Source of the DNA: Tachypleus tridentatus
Lineage: Eukaryota > Arthropoda > Merostomata > Xiphosura > Limulidae
NCBI RefSeq assembly: GCF_004210375.1
Contig: NC_134825.1
Location: 40,976,348 to 41,040,347, forward strand
Reading direction: 5' to 3'
Length of the DNA stretch: 64,000 nucleotides
Shown here: piece after piece, positions 36,407-46,943 of the stretch
Numbering within the stretch: the stretch's first letter is position 1
Layout of the letters: the number at the start of each line of letters is the position of its first letter
Notes under the pieces: generated by a model
What the model was told of the DNA's origin: nothing
The model's input: only the letters and a program-made list of their open reading frames with translations
The model's database searches: none
Position numbers and translations under genes: made by a program

Positions 36407-36506
36407 CTAGAGGGAATGCAGTTTGTCATCACCATCCACCGCCAAGTCTTCGGCTACTCTTTTATAAACGAATAGCGGGATTGATCGTCACATTATAACG
36501 CCTCAC
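36407..36506 (-). repeat. SINE (family 1) body fragment shared by units B-E
   Basis: AGAGGGAATGCAG ... CACCGCCAAGTCTTCGGCTA ... CGAATAGCGGGATTGATCG ... ATTATAACGCC, without head or tail. The same fragment with the same limits lies at 39254-39352, 44560-44658 and 49865-49963, so it was present before the units multiplied. Confidence 0.85.
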
Positions 36507-37347
36507 TTTACAACCAAGTATACTTGTCTTGTCTTGTATGTCTTGTCTCACACGTACACAATAACCTAGCAATGTTTCTGTAGATTCGTCAATAGTGTAA
36601 GCCATTTTGAATCATAAAGCAACAGTAAAAAATTTCTTTTTCTGGCAGAATCTCAATAGAAACATTTCAGATCTTTATATAAGCTCACATCTAAAGGGAC
36701 CGCTTCTGAATTACTTTTATACTTGCAAGGTCTAAGAATGCCAAGCGAAATGCCCAATAAGAGTTTGTAGAATGTTTTTAAACAAGAAGTTCAGTGAGTT
36801 TTAAGAAGCAAATATCGTTTGTGACTAAAATATACCTATTTCTACAGTGATTCAACGTAACAAGATATTAAGAACTTGTCTAGGGCTCGTGGTACAATTC
36901 CACAACTTTATGAAACGTTCTCTCTTACGGTGCTGACTATATAGATAATAGAATGTAAGTTATGAATGTTTATTTAAAGTTCTTGGATCTTTCCAGCATT
37001 GATTTTCATTTAAGATTCTCTTTTGCTACGTCATAACAAGTCTGTGCAACGCCACCTTGAATTTTTGGAAGGAATTAGAAATGATATGATAATGCTTTTT
37101 GTTCAGTACGTCACCTATCCGTAGAAATATGCTTTTTTTAGAAATTACTCTCGTGAATATGACCGCTTATGGTGTTCACTACTTTAACGCAGTTAAACAT
37201 GAGAAAATTTCATTTAAGTTGCTTTAACCTCTTATGTTTTCTGTCTGTTAGAGACCCCTAATCATTAAGCTACTTTGTCAAAAAGATGTTTTCGTTTAAC
37301 GTTATTAGGTTCTATGTACATTTTCCAGACTCTTTAAGTTAATAAAG

Positions 37348-37480
37348 TTGTTGTTGTTCTTTTGAATTAAGCACAAAGCTACAGAATGGGCTATCTGTGC
37401 TTTGCCCACCACCGGTATCGAAACCCAGTTTTTAGCGTTGTAAGTCCGCAGACATACCGCTCAGCTTCTGGGGGGCCAGT
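37348..37480 (-). repeat. tRNA-derived SINE (family 2a) in unit B
   Basis: GAATTAAGCACAAAGCTACA ... CCACCACCGGTATCGAAACC ... GCGTTGTAAGTCCGCAGACA ... TGGGGGG. The counterpart is at 50801-50932 in unit E; unit A has the uninterrupted site (near 36025-36045). Confidence 0.88.
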
Positions 37481-37969
37481 TACTCAAGAGTAAAAACATT
37501 TCTTAAGGAACTTTTCAATATATTGCATACACTTCTGTGATTTTGTGAGAAGTAAATTTTACATTCCTATTAAAGTACTTATGAAAAATACAATAACTTA
37601 ATTATTTCCATCTAGATGAGTTATGTATTTGTAAACCTACTCTTTAAGCCTTAGATTTGTTTTCACTCGTTAGATAAAGTTTCGGGGGAAATACTCATGT
37701 TACAAAAGTTATATGGAAGGATTTCTGTGTATTTGAGAAACAAAATTTATATAAACGTCGATGACACTTACTGAGCACAGTCGCTAGTAATTGAAAAGTA
37801 AAACTTTTTTCGAATTATAAACAATATAGCAGAACTCATAACACAAATAAGCTAATTGTGTGTTTAATCCATGTGTAGAAACGGCAAGGTATGTCTTGAG
37901 CGGTTCTTTGACTTGATTTGTGAATGAACACGGTTCAGTCGGATGAATAAATAGATATTAATACACACT

Positions 37970-38179
37970 CTATGATCGCTGTAGTAGTGCTGTGAAAACA
38001 TCATAGACGTATCGGGTTTCATGGTTTAAACGCTTTAAGTCATGTTGTTTGTAATTAATATTTTCAACGTTTATTTTATTTGCATTTGGTGCGAATTCAT
38101 CAGTTGGAAGTGTATTCCATTCTAAGGGCTCTAAAGGTGTTCTACAAAGATATCTTTCAAAAGTATGTGACTTAAACAT
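37970..38179 (-). pseudogene. Unrecognised 69-codon coding-like fragment
   Basis: The minus-strand frame starts MFKSHTFERYLCRTPLEPLE, continues WNTLPTDEFAPNANKINVEN and ends TRYVYDVFTALLQRS before a stop. I do not recognise the family. Two points suggest it was once protein-coding. Its composition is normal for a protein, unlike the AT-driven frames nearby. A second, diverged and inverted copy at 22690-22810 keeps the EWNTLP....FAPN pattern. It lies in the ~480-bp piece private to unit B. It could be one exon of a captured host gene or part of an unknown element; no splice sites or promoter were identified. Confidence 0.45.
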
Positions 38180-38742
38180 AATTTCACACTCTTTCTTTAT
38201 AATGCAATTATTCTGAATATTTGAAAGTATGTAGTTATTGTTTTTCTACAAATTCTTGTAGAATGTTGATGCTAAACATAAAGCGCTATTTAAAAGTAAT
38301 TTAATAAATAACTACTCACGTATTAACCGCAGTTGTAGTTGACGCCCAGAGGACTTATAAGGCATTTGTAAGAACAAAAAAGTGAACTAGTACACAGTAT
38401 ATTACGGTACAATATTAAAAAAGAAAATTTTAATTTTAATCTTTTGATTTAGTGAATAGAAGTTCATAGCTACAGTTTATGACGAGAAAAATGTTAAAAA
38501 ATTTAACAAAGTGATATGTTAAAAACGATGTCACCTGTTATTATGAACTTTTACAAAAAATATTTTCGAAACAACAGTATTGTATTACACCATTTTATTT
38601 ATTTTTTAGTAATCAGATATCTAATATATTTTACTGTTTTACCCACACTTTTTGTACGTACTGTAGATGTATGGAAATGTATGTCGAATATTCCAATATT
38701 TTATGATCTAAAACACTCTGGTATAAACAATGTAATATGTTT

Positions 38743-38814
38743 AGCAGAGTGGCGCAGTTGAAGCGTGCTGGGCCCATAACCCAGAGGTCCGTGGATTGAA
38801 ACCACGCTCTGCTA
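38743..38814 (+). tRNA. tRNA-iMet(CAT), copy b, with tertiary-contact changes
   Basis: 72 nt with A1-T72, discriminator A73, anticodon CAT at 38775-38777 and the GGG/CCC anticodon-stem pairs of eukaryotic initiators. It differs from copies c and d in the D loop (CAGTTGAA instead of CAGTGGAA, the G18 position) and the T loop (ATTGAAA instead of ATCGAAA, C56). These bases normally make the D-loop/T-loop contacts (G18-55 and G19-C56). The T-to-C change also alters box B. TTTT lies at 38823. It is either weakly functional or an early pseudogene. Confidence 0.85.
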
Positions 38815-41541
38815 AAATTACGTTTTCATAACTTCATTTCTCGTTGATCAATGTCATTTAATTTATTTCAAACTAATAAGTACTGCTTGGATTTTCTTTG
38901 TTATCTATTATATATTAATAATTTTTGATGTACTTACACTAATTAGGTTTTTGTATTCCATCGTTAGTTTGCTGCGTGTTTTAGTCTTTTCTTTTCACAT
39001 GCCTTCCTTCATTTCATGTGTATATAGTTTGTTATAACGTAAAATATATTCGAACATGAAGAAATGAAAAAACATTGCACCAGCTGAAATGATCCCAGGT
39101 TATATGGAGGGTTTTGGAGATGTTAGCGAAAGTAGGACCTACGTTGTGCTGGGGATACATCGTCAATCAGTCTTAACATCCATTCGCCAGTTTCACAAAA
39201 TAAGTTTGCTCTCATTTTCCTATCATCAAATAGAATAGATAACTTTCTTCCTCCAGAAGGAATGCAGTTAGTCATCACCACCCACCGCCAAGTCTTCGGC
39301 TACTCTTTTATCAACGAATAGCGGGATTGATCGTCACATTATAACGCCTCACTTTACAACCAAGTATACTTGTCTTGTCTTGTCTTGTATGTCTTGTCTC
39401 ACACGTACACAATAACCTAGCATCGTTTCTGTAGATTCGTCAATAGTGTAAGCCATTTTGAATCATAAAGCAACAGTAAAAAATTTCTTTTTCTGGCAGA
39501 ATCTCAATAGAAACATTTCAGATCATTATATAAGCTCACATCTAAAGGGACCGCTTCTGAATTACTTTTATACTTGCAAGGTCTAAGAATGCCAAGCGAA
39601 ATGCCCAATAAGAGTTTGTAGAATGTTGTTAAACAAGAAGTTCAGTGAGTTTTAAGAAGCAAATATCGTTTGTGACTAAAATATACCTATTTCTACAGTG
39701 TTTCAACGTAACAAGATATTAAAAACTTGTCCAAGGCTCGTGGTACAATTCCACAACTTTATGAAACGTTCTCTCTTACGGTGCTGACTATAGAGATAAT
39801 AGAATGTAAGTTATGAATGTTTATTTAAAGTTCTTGGATCTTTCCAGCATTGATTTTCATTTTTTCTCTTTTTCTACATTATAATTCACTCCATTTTTGT
39901 TTACTTCAAATTATTTTTAGAGTAAACTTGAAAATTTCGTGGCGTTGCTAGGATGAAAATTACTTTCATTATGCTGAGCTGTTTTAATGAAGTAACCATA
40001 TTAATTGTGACTTTTTGCAAAATAAAAAAAATGATTATCTAGTAAATATTTTGATTAAAATGAAAAAAATAACAATGTCTGAAAAACATAAATAATTGTT
40101 AAAGCTGTTTTAACAAAAAGAGAACAGGATACATTGCTCCTGATTCTTTCATGTGCTTTGTATGACATTTCAAGTTTTCAAAAGAAAATAATCTTTTTTG
40201 GTGTCGTGATTTCTATTTTATGCTATCGTTTGCAGCGTTTTATGAATTTACTATTGTTTCATTTAAAGAAGAACTTTTTTTTTTCAAAACACACATGAAT
40301 AATGCAATACTAACGCCAATAAAACTAAACCAAACGAGACAAAAACCCAAATATAACGTACGAAAGCAGAAGTCGAAAAAACATAAAAGCAGCCACGTCT
40401 CTGTACTCATCTGTCACCATTTTGTTTCACTTATATTTCTGTGGTATTATACTCTTATTTTTCTGTTGATGTGACTGAATAAAGTAATTAGAGGTAAAAG
40501 AAAACAGTTTCACTGCCTATAATTTCTTATAAATAGCTACAACAGAAGAAATGGTTAAAAAATATACTTTGTCTCCAAGGTCAGAGATGATAACATACGA
40601 TCATCTTTTATCTGAAGCTTTACCAACATTTTGTACTGCTCTTTACAGTAATCTTTTGCAAATCAATGACTTATTACCCTCAAATACATAATTTAGTAGT
40701 TTCTCGGAGCTTCAGGTTAATCAAGGGCTGGCTGTATACCAGTATAAGATAGGTAATATGAAGATACAGCTCGATATCAGTATGAAAGAGGTAGAAAATA
40801 AACCGTGTTTTACAATATATAAAAGCGAAAATGATTAGGTTATAAACATGGGCTGATTACTGTTTACCTTTATGATTTTTTTCTTTGCTAAATTACCGTT
40901 TTCTCTAATAATAACCCTCGTTTTCTAAAGTATTCACAGTAAATAACATGTTATTTATTGAATATTTTAGAGTATTGTGATTTGTATATAAATGAGCTGT
41001 TCCCAGTGTCTTCAGAATGTCAAGTTACCTAAATTATTCGTTTAAGCGTGCGTGGCTCACCAGTGAGCTCGAGGGTTAATGAAGATAAAATTCATGTGAC
41101 TGACACAATGAACTTAAGCTTACTTTGAGCTCAAACAGACAAACAGAGCCTAGTGAGTGAACTTTATCCGAGTGTTTATTGTTAGGAAGTATACTTTTTG
41201 TAATTTGAAGGTTTCAAACTATCTTTAACTCTGTATGCTATACACGTTTTACGTGATAGAAAATCTACTTATAACCAAAATGTACTCTTCTTGAATTTCA
41301 TGTAAGTGTCGTGCAGCATTTAGTTTCGTATGTCACATCGTTATTCACGATTTTCATTCAAGTTACCGTGTACGTTTTGTTGCTAAGAAACTCAAGCATT
41401 CATACACCAGTAGGTAACAAGTCTCAGGATCTTTTGTAAAAGTATTGAAATCCACCTTGTATGCATTGGTTTACTGTGTTCATGTTATACTGTAATATAG
41501 AATCCCATAAAAAACAATGACAATTTAGAGCCTACTAAATT

Positions 41542-41632
41542 TATTTGTAGTTAAACACAAAGCTATGCAGAGGGCTATGTGTACTCTGCCCTCCACGGGC
41601 GTTGTAAGTCCGCAGACCTATCATTGTGCAAC
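41542..41632 (-). repeat. tRNA-derived SINE (family 2a), truncated, in unit C
   Basis: TAGTTAAACACAAAGCTATG ... CTGCCCTCCACGGGC joined directly to GTTGTAAGTCCGCAGACC, so the box B part is deleted. The identical deletion is seen at 46851-46943. Confidence 0.8.
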
Positions 41633-43381
41633 TAGTTTGAAAACAGACAAAATAAAAATAAAGGGTCTTTTAGCTTCAGTAGACCGTAGTTTATGATAAG
41701 CAATATTTCCTTTACCTAAAATGTTTCTCTTCTGAGAATAGATCCTTGTCCCAGCTTCATTAATAACAGTTATTTTCTAATTACATCAAACGCATTTTTG
41801 CAATATTTATCTCAAAACCACATTTTTTGTAAATATTCTATCATCGTTCACAAACTTCTCTTCATAACAATCAACAAACTAATTTCACTCGATATCAAAT
41901 AAATATTAGTATAAAATCTCCATCCTTGACATACTTTTATATAACATAAAAAGTGGCGAAATATAAGAGTTATTTATGCCTCTTTTAGCAATTAAATTCA
42001 ACTAAAATGGGAACATGCAATTAGAAGAGAAAGTATAATTGGGGAAAAAGAGTGGAACTGAACACGTGTAACTCACGAAATTCGAAGAAATCGAAGGTGA
42101 ATGACCAACAAACACTTGATTTTTATAAAAATGATTAACGGTTCAAATACTCTAACGAACTGTGGCTGTAGTTCACATATTTGGAGAAAAACAATAAATA
42201 CCTCACGCTATCTACTTTCAGAAGGAAACGTGTGAATTAACTTTATGTTTTCTATATTCACGTATTAATGAATTATATCAGATAATCTAATTAAAATAGT
42301 AATGACAGAGACCTAAAGTTCAATCAGAGACTTTTAATTTTATGCAGAATATGTCAACACATCCTACTTCTTGTAAACTAAGTAGTGAATTTTAAATCCA
42401 TGACTTAAATATCAGAGATCACCTAAGCTTTATTTAAAAACATACTAATAAAAATCTGTAATTGTATTTTCAACAATTACAAAACGCGTCAATAAAAAAG
42501 TCATTAATCTTAATACAAAGTATGATTTTATCTAATTAAGTAAAGAGTAAAAATGACGTTTATGTGTGTTCTTTATCATTTAATATCATGTTATTATACG
42601 AATATTTAGATTACAATGTGACATTTCCCTCATGACAAAATGTTTTTAAGAAAGTTCCACCATACACCTAACTGATTTATTATGGAATACGAATCATTTT
42701 GGTTTTACTGAACTGTTTACAGAATAATTTTTCTTGAAGATCACTGATTAAAAAAGTGAGGTTATAATTAATTGTAAATATTAAAAACATCCAGGTATTG
42801 GTTTACAAAATAGATATTCATGCATATGCCGCAGAACGTTTTTTTACTAACATTTAGAAATATACCTTTAAGAATTGAATAATTTTATAATAATGTGTTC
42901 ATAATTTTCGATATATGAAAAAAGTAGCGATTTTATCAGTTTTTGTCCAGAGTGTTGTATCAGAGGTGCAGAGGTTAATGACGACTAAACATGTCTTTAT
43001 TATATTAAAAATCCCATATTTTACTGAGATTTAATATGTGGAGCTAAAGAAACAGTAACTTTTTTTTCAGAAGCAAAAATCTGAAAAAGCTACTTTTGTT
43101 GATAATAATCAAGCAACTTGAGTTTTGAACTTAAATTTGTAATGCTGTATTACACTTCAACTAACAGAAACACTGTAGAAAGGTACGAAATGAAACATAT
43201 ATTCGAAATAGCTAATAGTATATAAAAATATATTTATGTATGTATTCAATACGCAAAACTATCGTTGACCCTAACAAATCATTAATACATTATTTTCTTT
43301 TACGAATTCCTTAGGGTTTAAACAAAAGACTTGAAAGACTTTGGATAATTATTAATATTTGATGCATATGAAGTAAAAGTG

Positions 43382-43460
43382 TTGTTGTTTTTACTGAAGA
43401 ATATCTGTCGTCTACCCACAATGGTAACGAAACGCGGTAGCTAAGGTGTATAAGTTTACG
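43382..43460 (-). repeat. Decayed SINE (family 2a) at the right edge of the long segment
   Basis: GAATATCTGTCGTCTACCCA, CAATGGTAACGAAACGCGGT and AGCTAAGGTGTATAAGT follow the minus-strand family 2a order (CTGTGC..GCCCACCACGGGTATCGAAACC.., GCGTTGTAAGTC). The counterpart in unit D is at 48688-48765. Confidence 0.6.
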
Positions 43461-44048
43461 TGTGGTTATTTAAAAATAAACAGATTTAACAATTACAATG
43501 TACTATATACGATCACAATATACTGATGTTATAGCAGGTAGAACAGCGCCGGAAGGGAAAAGGTTATTTTTTTTCCTATAGTGTTGAGCAAATCTTCTCG
43601 TAAAACGTGTTTTATATGTTCAACTTGTTACGCTATTTACTAACGGAAGTTAAATGGATTTCACCACACGTTTTCTCTGAATAAACAAAATATTTGAACG
43701 TAAATTTTAAAATTAATGGTTATTTTAAATGTTCCACTACTAACACATTTTGTTCAAACAGTGTATAATACGATTACAAAATAAAAACAGTATACTTAAA
43801 GAAAAAACACAAAAGAAAGACATATATGTCAGAGCAAAGGGAATATATATATATTATTCAATTCATAGAAATACGTTCGATGCGAAAGTATTATATCATT
43901 TTTCATTGTTTAAACAGCTTTTCAAAATACGTGTTTACATACAAAGATGGGGTTGACGAAGTAAAGTTTGAATATGTAAATCTGATAACAATGAGGAATA
44001 GTAGCACCTAAATGTCATATAAATATTACTGTGAGACGTTACTTTCAT

Positions 44049-44120
44049 AGCAGAGTGGCGCAGTGGAAGCGTGCTGGGCCCATAACCCAGAGGTCCGTGG
44101 ATCGAAACCACGCTCTGCTA
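44049..44120 (+). tRNA. Initiator tRNA-Met(CAT), copy c, intact
   Basis: 72 nt, colinear with metazoan initiator tRNA: AGCAGAG acceptor strand pairing with CTCTGCT (A1-T72 pair) and A73. The D arm is GCGCAGTGGAAGCG. The anticodon arm CTGGG-CCCATAA-CCCAG has three G-C pairs next to the loop and CAT at 44081-44083. The T arm CGTGG-ATCGAAA-CCACG has the initiator bases A54 and A60. Box A (TGGCGCAGTGG) and box B (GGATCGAAACC) are intact, and a TTTT terminator follows at 44129. It delivers Met-tRNAi to the small ribosomal subunit via eIF2. It is part of a tandem array. Confidence 0.98.
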
Positions 44121-44128
44121 ACATTACG

Positions 44129-44132
44129 TTTT
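44129..44132 (+). terminator. RNA polymerase III terminator of tRNA copy c
   Basis: TTTT eight bases after the tRNA end, conserved at the same distance in copies b (38823-38826) and d (49433-49436). Confidence 0.8.
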
Positions 44133-44672
44133 CATAATTTCATTTCTCGGTGACAAATGTCATTTAATTCATTTCAAAGTAATAAGTACAGGTAGGAGCT
44201 TCTTTGTTATCTATTGTATATTAATAATTTTTGATGTACTTACAGTAATTAGGTTTTTGTATTCCATCGTTAGTTTGCTGCGTTTTTTAGTCTTTTCTTT
44301 TCACATGCCTTCCTTCATTTCATGTGTATATAGTTTGTTATAAAGTAAAACGTATTGGAACATAAAAAAATGAAAATACATTGCACCAGCTGAAATGATC
44401 CCAGGTTATATGGAGGGTTTTGGAGATGTTAGCGAAAGTAGGACCTACGTTGTGCTGGGGATACATCGTCAATCAGTCTTAACATCCATTCGCCAGTTTC
44501 ACAAAATAAGTTTGCTCCCATTTTCCTATCATCAAATAGAATAGATAACTTTCTTCCTCCAGAATGAATGCAGTTAGTCACCACCACCCACCGCCAAGTC
44601 TTCGGCTACTCTTTTATCAATAAATAGCGGGATTGATCGTCACATTATAACGCCTCACTTTACAACCAAGTA

Positions 44673-44712
44673 TACTTGTCTTGTCTTGTCTTGTCTTGTA
44701 TGTCTTGTCTCA
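44673..44712. repeat. (CTTGT)n pentamer run, variable between units
   Basis: ACTTGTCTTGTCTTG... with five TTGT repeats here, four at 39368, three at 36521 and two at 49979, followed by ATGTCTTGTCTCACACG or similar. It sits between the SINE fragment and the ACACAATAACCTAGCA motif in each unit. Confidence 0.85.
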
Positions 44713-46850
44713 CACGTACACAATAACCTAGCATCGTTTCTGTAGAATCGTCAATAGTGTAAGCCATTTTGAATCATAAAGCAACAGTAAAAAATTTCTT
44801 ATTCTGCTAGAATCTCAATAAAAACATTTCAGATCATTATATAAGCTCACATCTAAAGGGACCGCTTCTGAATTACTTTTATACTTGCAAGGTCTAAGAA
44901 TGCCAAGCGAAATCCCAAATAAGAGTTTGTAGAATGTTGTTAAACAAGAAGTTCAGTGAGTTTTAAGAAACACATATCGTTTGTGACTAAAATATACCTA
45001 TTTCTACAGTGTTTCAACGTAACAAGATATTAAGAACTTGTCCAGGGCTCGTGGTACAATTCCACAACTTTATGAAACGTTCTCTCTTACGGTGCTGACT
45101 ATAGAGATAATAGAATGTAAGTTATGAATGTTTATTTAAAGTTCTTGGATCTTTCCAGCATTGATTTTCATTTTTTTCTCTTTTTCTACATTATAATTCA
45201 CTCCATTTTTGTTTACTTCAAATTATTTTTATAGTAAACTTGAAAATTTCGTGGCGTTGCTAGGATGAAAATTACTTTCATTATGCTGAGCTGTTTTAAT
45301 GAAGTAACCATATTAATTGTGACTTTTTGCAAAAGAAAAAAAATCATTATCTACTAAATATTTTGATTAAAATGAAAAAAATAACAATGTCTGAAAAACA
45401 TAAATAATTGTTAAAGCTGTTTTAACAAAAAGAGAACAGGATACATTGCTCCTGATTCTTTCATGTGCTTTGTATGACATTTCAAGTTTTCAAAAGAAAA
45501 TCATCTTTTTTGGTGTCGTGATTTCTATTCTATGCTATCGTTTGCAGCGTTTTATGAATTTACTATTGTTTCATTTAAAGAAGAACTTTTTTTTTCAAAA
45601 CACACATGAATAATGCAATACTAACGCCAATAAAACTAAACCAAACGAGACAAAAACCCAAATATAACGTACGAAAGCAGAAGTTGAAAAAACATAAAAG
45701 CAGCCACGTCTCTGTACTCATCTGTCACCATTTTGTTTCACATATGTTTCTGTGGTATTATACTCTTATTTTTCTGTTGATGTGACTGAATAAAGTAATT
45801 AGAGGTAAAAGAAAACAGTTTCACTGCCTATAATTTCTTATAAATAGCTACAACAGAAGAAATGGTTGAAAAATATACTTTATCTCCAAGGTCAGAGATG
45901 ATAACATACGATCATCTTTTATCTGAAGTTTTACCAACATTTTGTACTGCTCTTTACAGTAATCTTTTGCAAATCAATGACTTATTACCCTCGAATACAT
46001 AGTTTAGTAGTTTCTCGGAACTTCAGGTTAATCCAGGGCTGGCTGTATACCAGTATAAGATAGGTAATATGAAAATACAGCTCGATATCAGTATGAAAAA
46101 GGTAGAAAATAAACCGTGTTTTACAATATATAAAAGCGAAAATCATTAGGTTATGAACATCGGCTGATTACTGTTTACCTTTATGATTTTTTTTTTGCTA
46201 AATTACCGTTCTGTCTAATAATAACACTCGTTTTCTAAAGTATTCACAGTAAATAACATGTAATTTATTGAATATTTTAGAGTAATGTGATTTGTATATA
46301 AATGAGCTGTTCCCAGTGTCTTCAGAATGTCAAGTTACCTAAACTATTCGTTCAAGCGTGCGTGGCTCACAAGTGAGCTCGAGGGTTAATGAAGATAAAA
46401 TTCATGTGACTGACACAATGAACTTAAGCTTACTTTGAGCTCAAACAGACAAACAGAGCCTAGTGAGTGAACTTTATCCGAGTGTTTATTGTTACGAAGT
46501 ATACTTTTTGTAATTTGAAGGTTTCAAACAATCTTTAACTCTGTATGCTATACACGTTTTACGTGATAGAAAATCTACTTTTAACCAAAATGTACTCTTC
46601 TTGAATTTCATGTAAGTGTTGTGCAGCATTTAGTTTCGTGTGTCACATCGTTATTCACGATTTTCATTCAAGTTACCGTGTACGTTTTGTTGCTAAGAAA
46701 CTCAAGCATTCATACACCAGTAGGTAACAAGTCTCAGGATCTTTTGTAAAAGTATTGAAATCCACCTTGTATGCATTGGTTTACTGTGTTCATGTTATAC
46801 TGTAATACAGAATCCCATAAAAACAATGACAATTTAGAACCTACTAAATT

Positions 46851-46943
46851 TATTTGTAGTTAAACACAAAGCTACGCAGAGGGCTATGTGTACTCTGCCC
46901 TCCACGGGCGTTGTAAGTCCGCAGACCTATCATTGTGCAACTA
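46851..46943 (-). repeat. tRNA-derived SINE (family 2a), truncated, in unit D
   Basis: Same insertion and same internal deletion as 41542-41632, copied with the unit. Confidence 0.8.

Larger units (their letters stand above)
36122..38814 (+). repeat. Array unit B (short type) ending in tRNA copy b
   Basis: Starts inside the region that corresponds to 38980 of unit C (TTTTCTTTTCACATTTCTTC). It carries the partial SINE core at 36407-36506 and three TTGTC-type pentamers near 36525. A family 2a SINE lies at 37348-37480. An extra ~480-bp piece (37790-38275) is absent from the matching unit E and contains the coding-like fragment at 37970. The unit ends with the tRNA at 38743. Confidence 0.82.
39860..43470 (+). 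repeat. 3.6-kb segment specific to long units (copy in C)
   Basis: Starts TTTTCTACATTATAATTCAC near the left boundary. The same left boundary is used by the diverged copy at 61606, where it follows a SINE instead of array sequence. A partial inverted copy is at 31540-31975. No transposase, RT, terminal repeats or RNA gene was recognised. Small open frames inside (for example 40220-40474) are AT-driven and unconvincing. A decayed family 2a SINE (43382-43460) marks the right boundary. Confidence 0.75.
38815..44120 (+). repeat. Array unit C (long type, 5306 bp) ending in tRNA copy c
   Basis: The first ~1.05 kb is the short-unit body. At about 39860 it switches to a 3.6-kb segment not found in units A, B or E (to about 43470). 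The last ~0.6 kb is the tRNA 5' flank shared with unit A. Compared with unit D, sampled lines differ at about 0-2 bases per 60, so the two are recent duplicates. It includes the SINE fragments at 39254-39352, 41542-41632 and 43382-43460. Confidence 0.92.

Noticed and set aside
43750-44011. Open frames repeated at 43750-44011 and 49054-49315 with almost the same protein
   Set aside because: Their similarity comes from the recent duplication of the whole unit; composition is AT-driven and unit A has no matching frame in its homologous flank.
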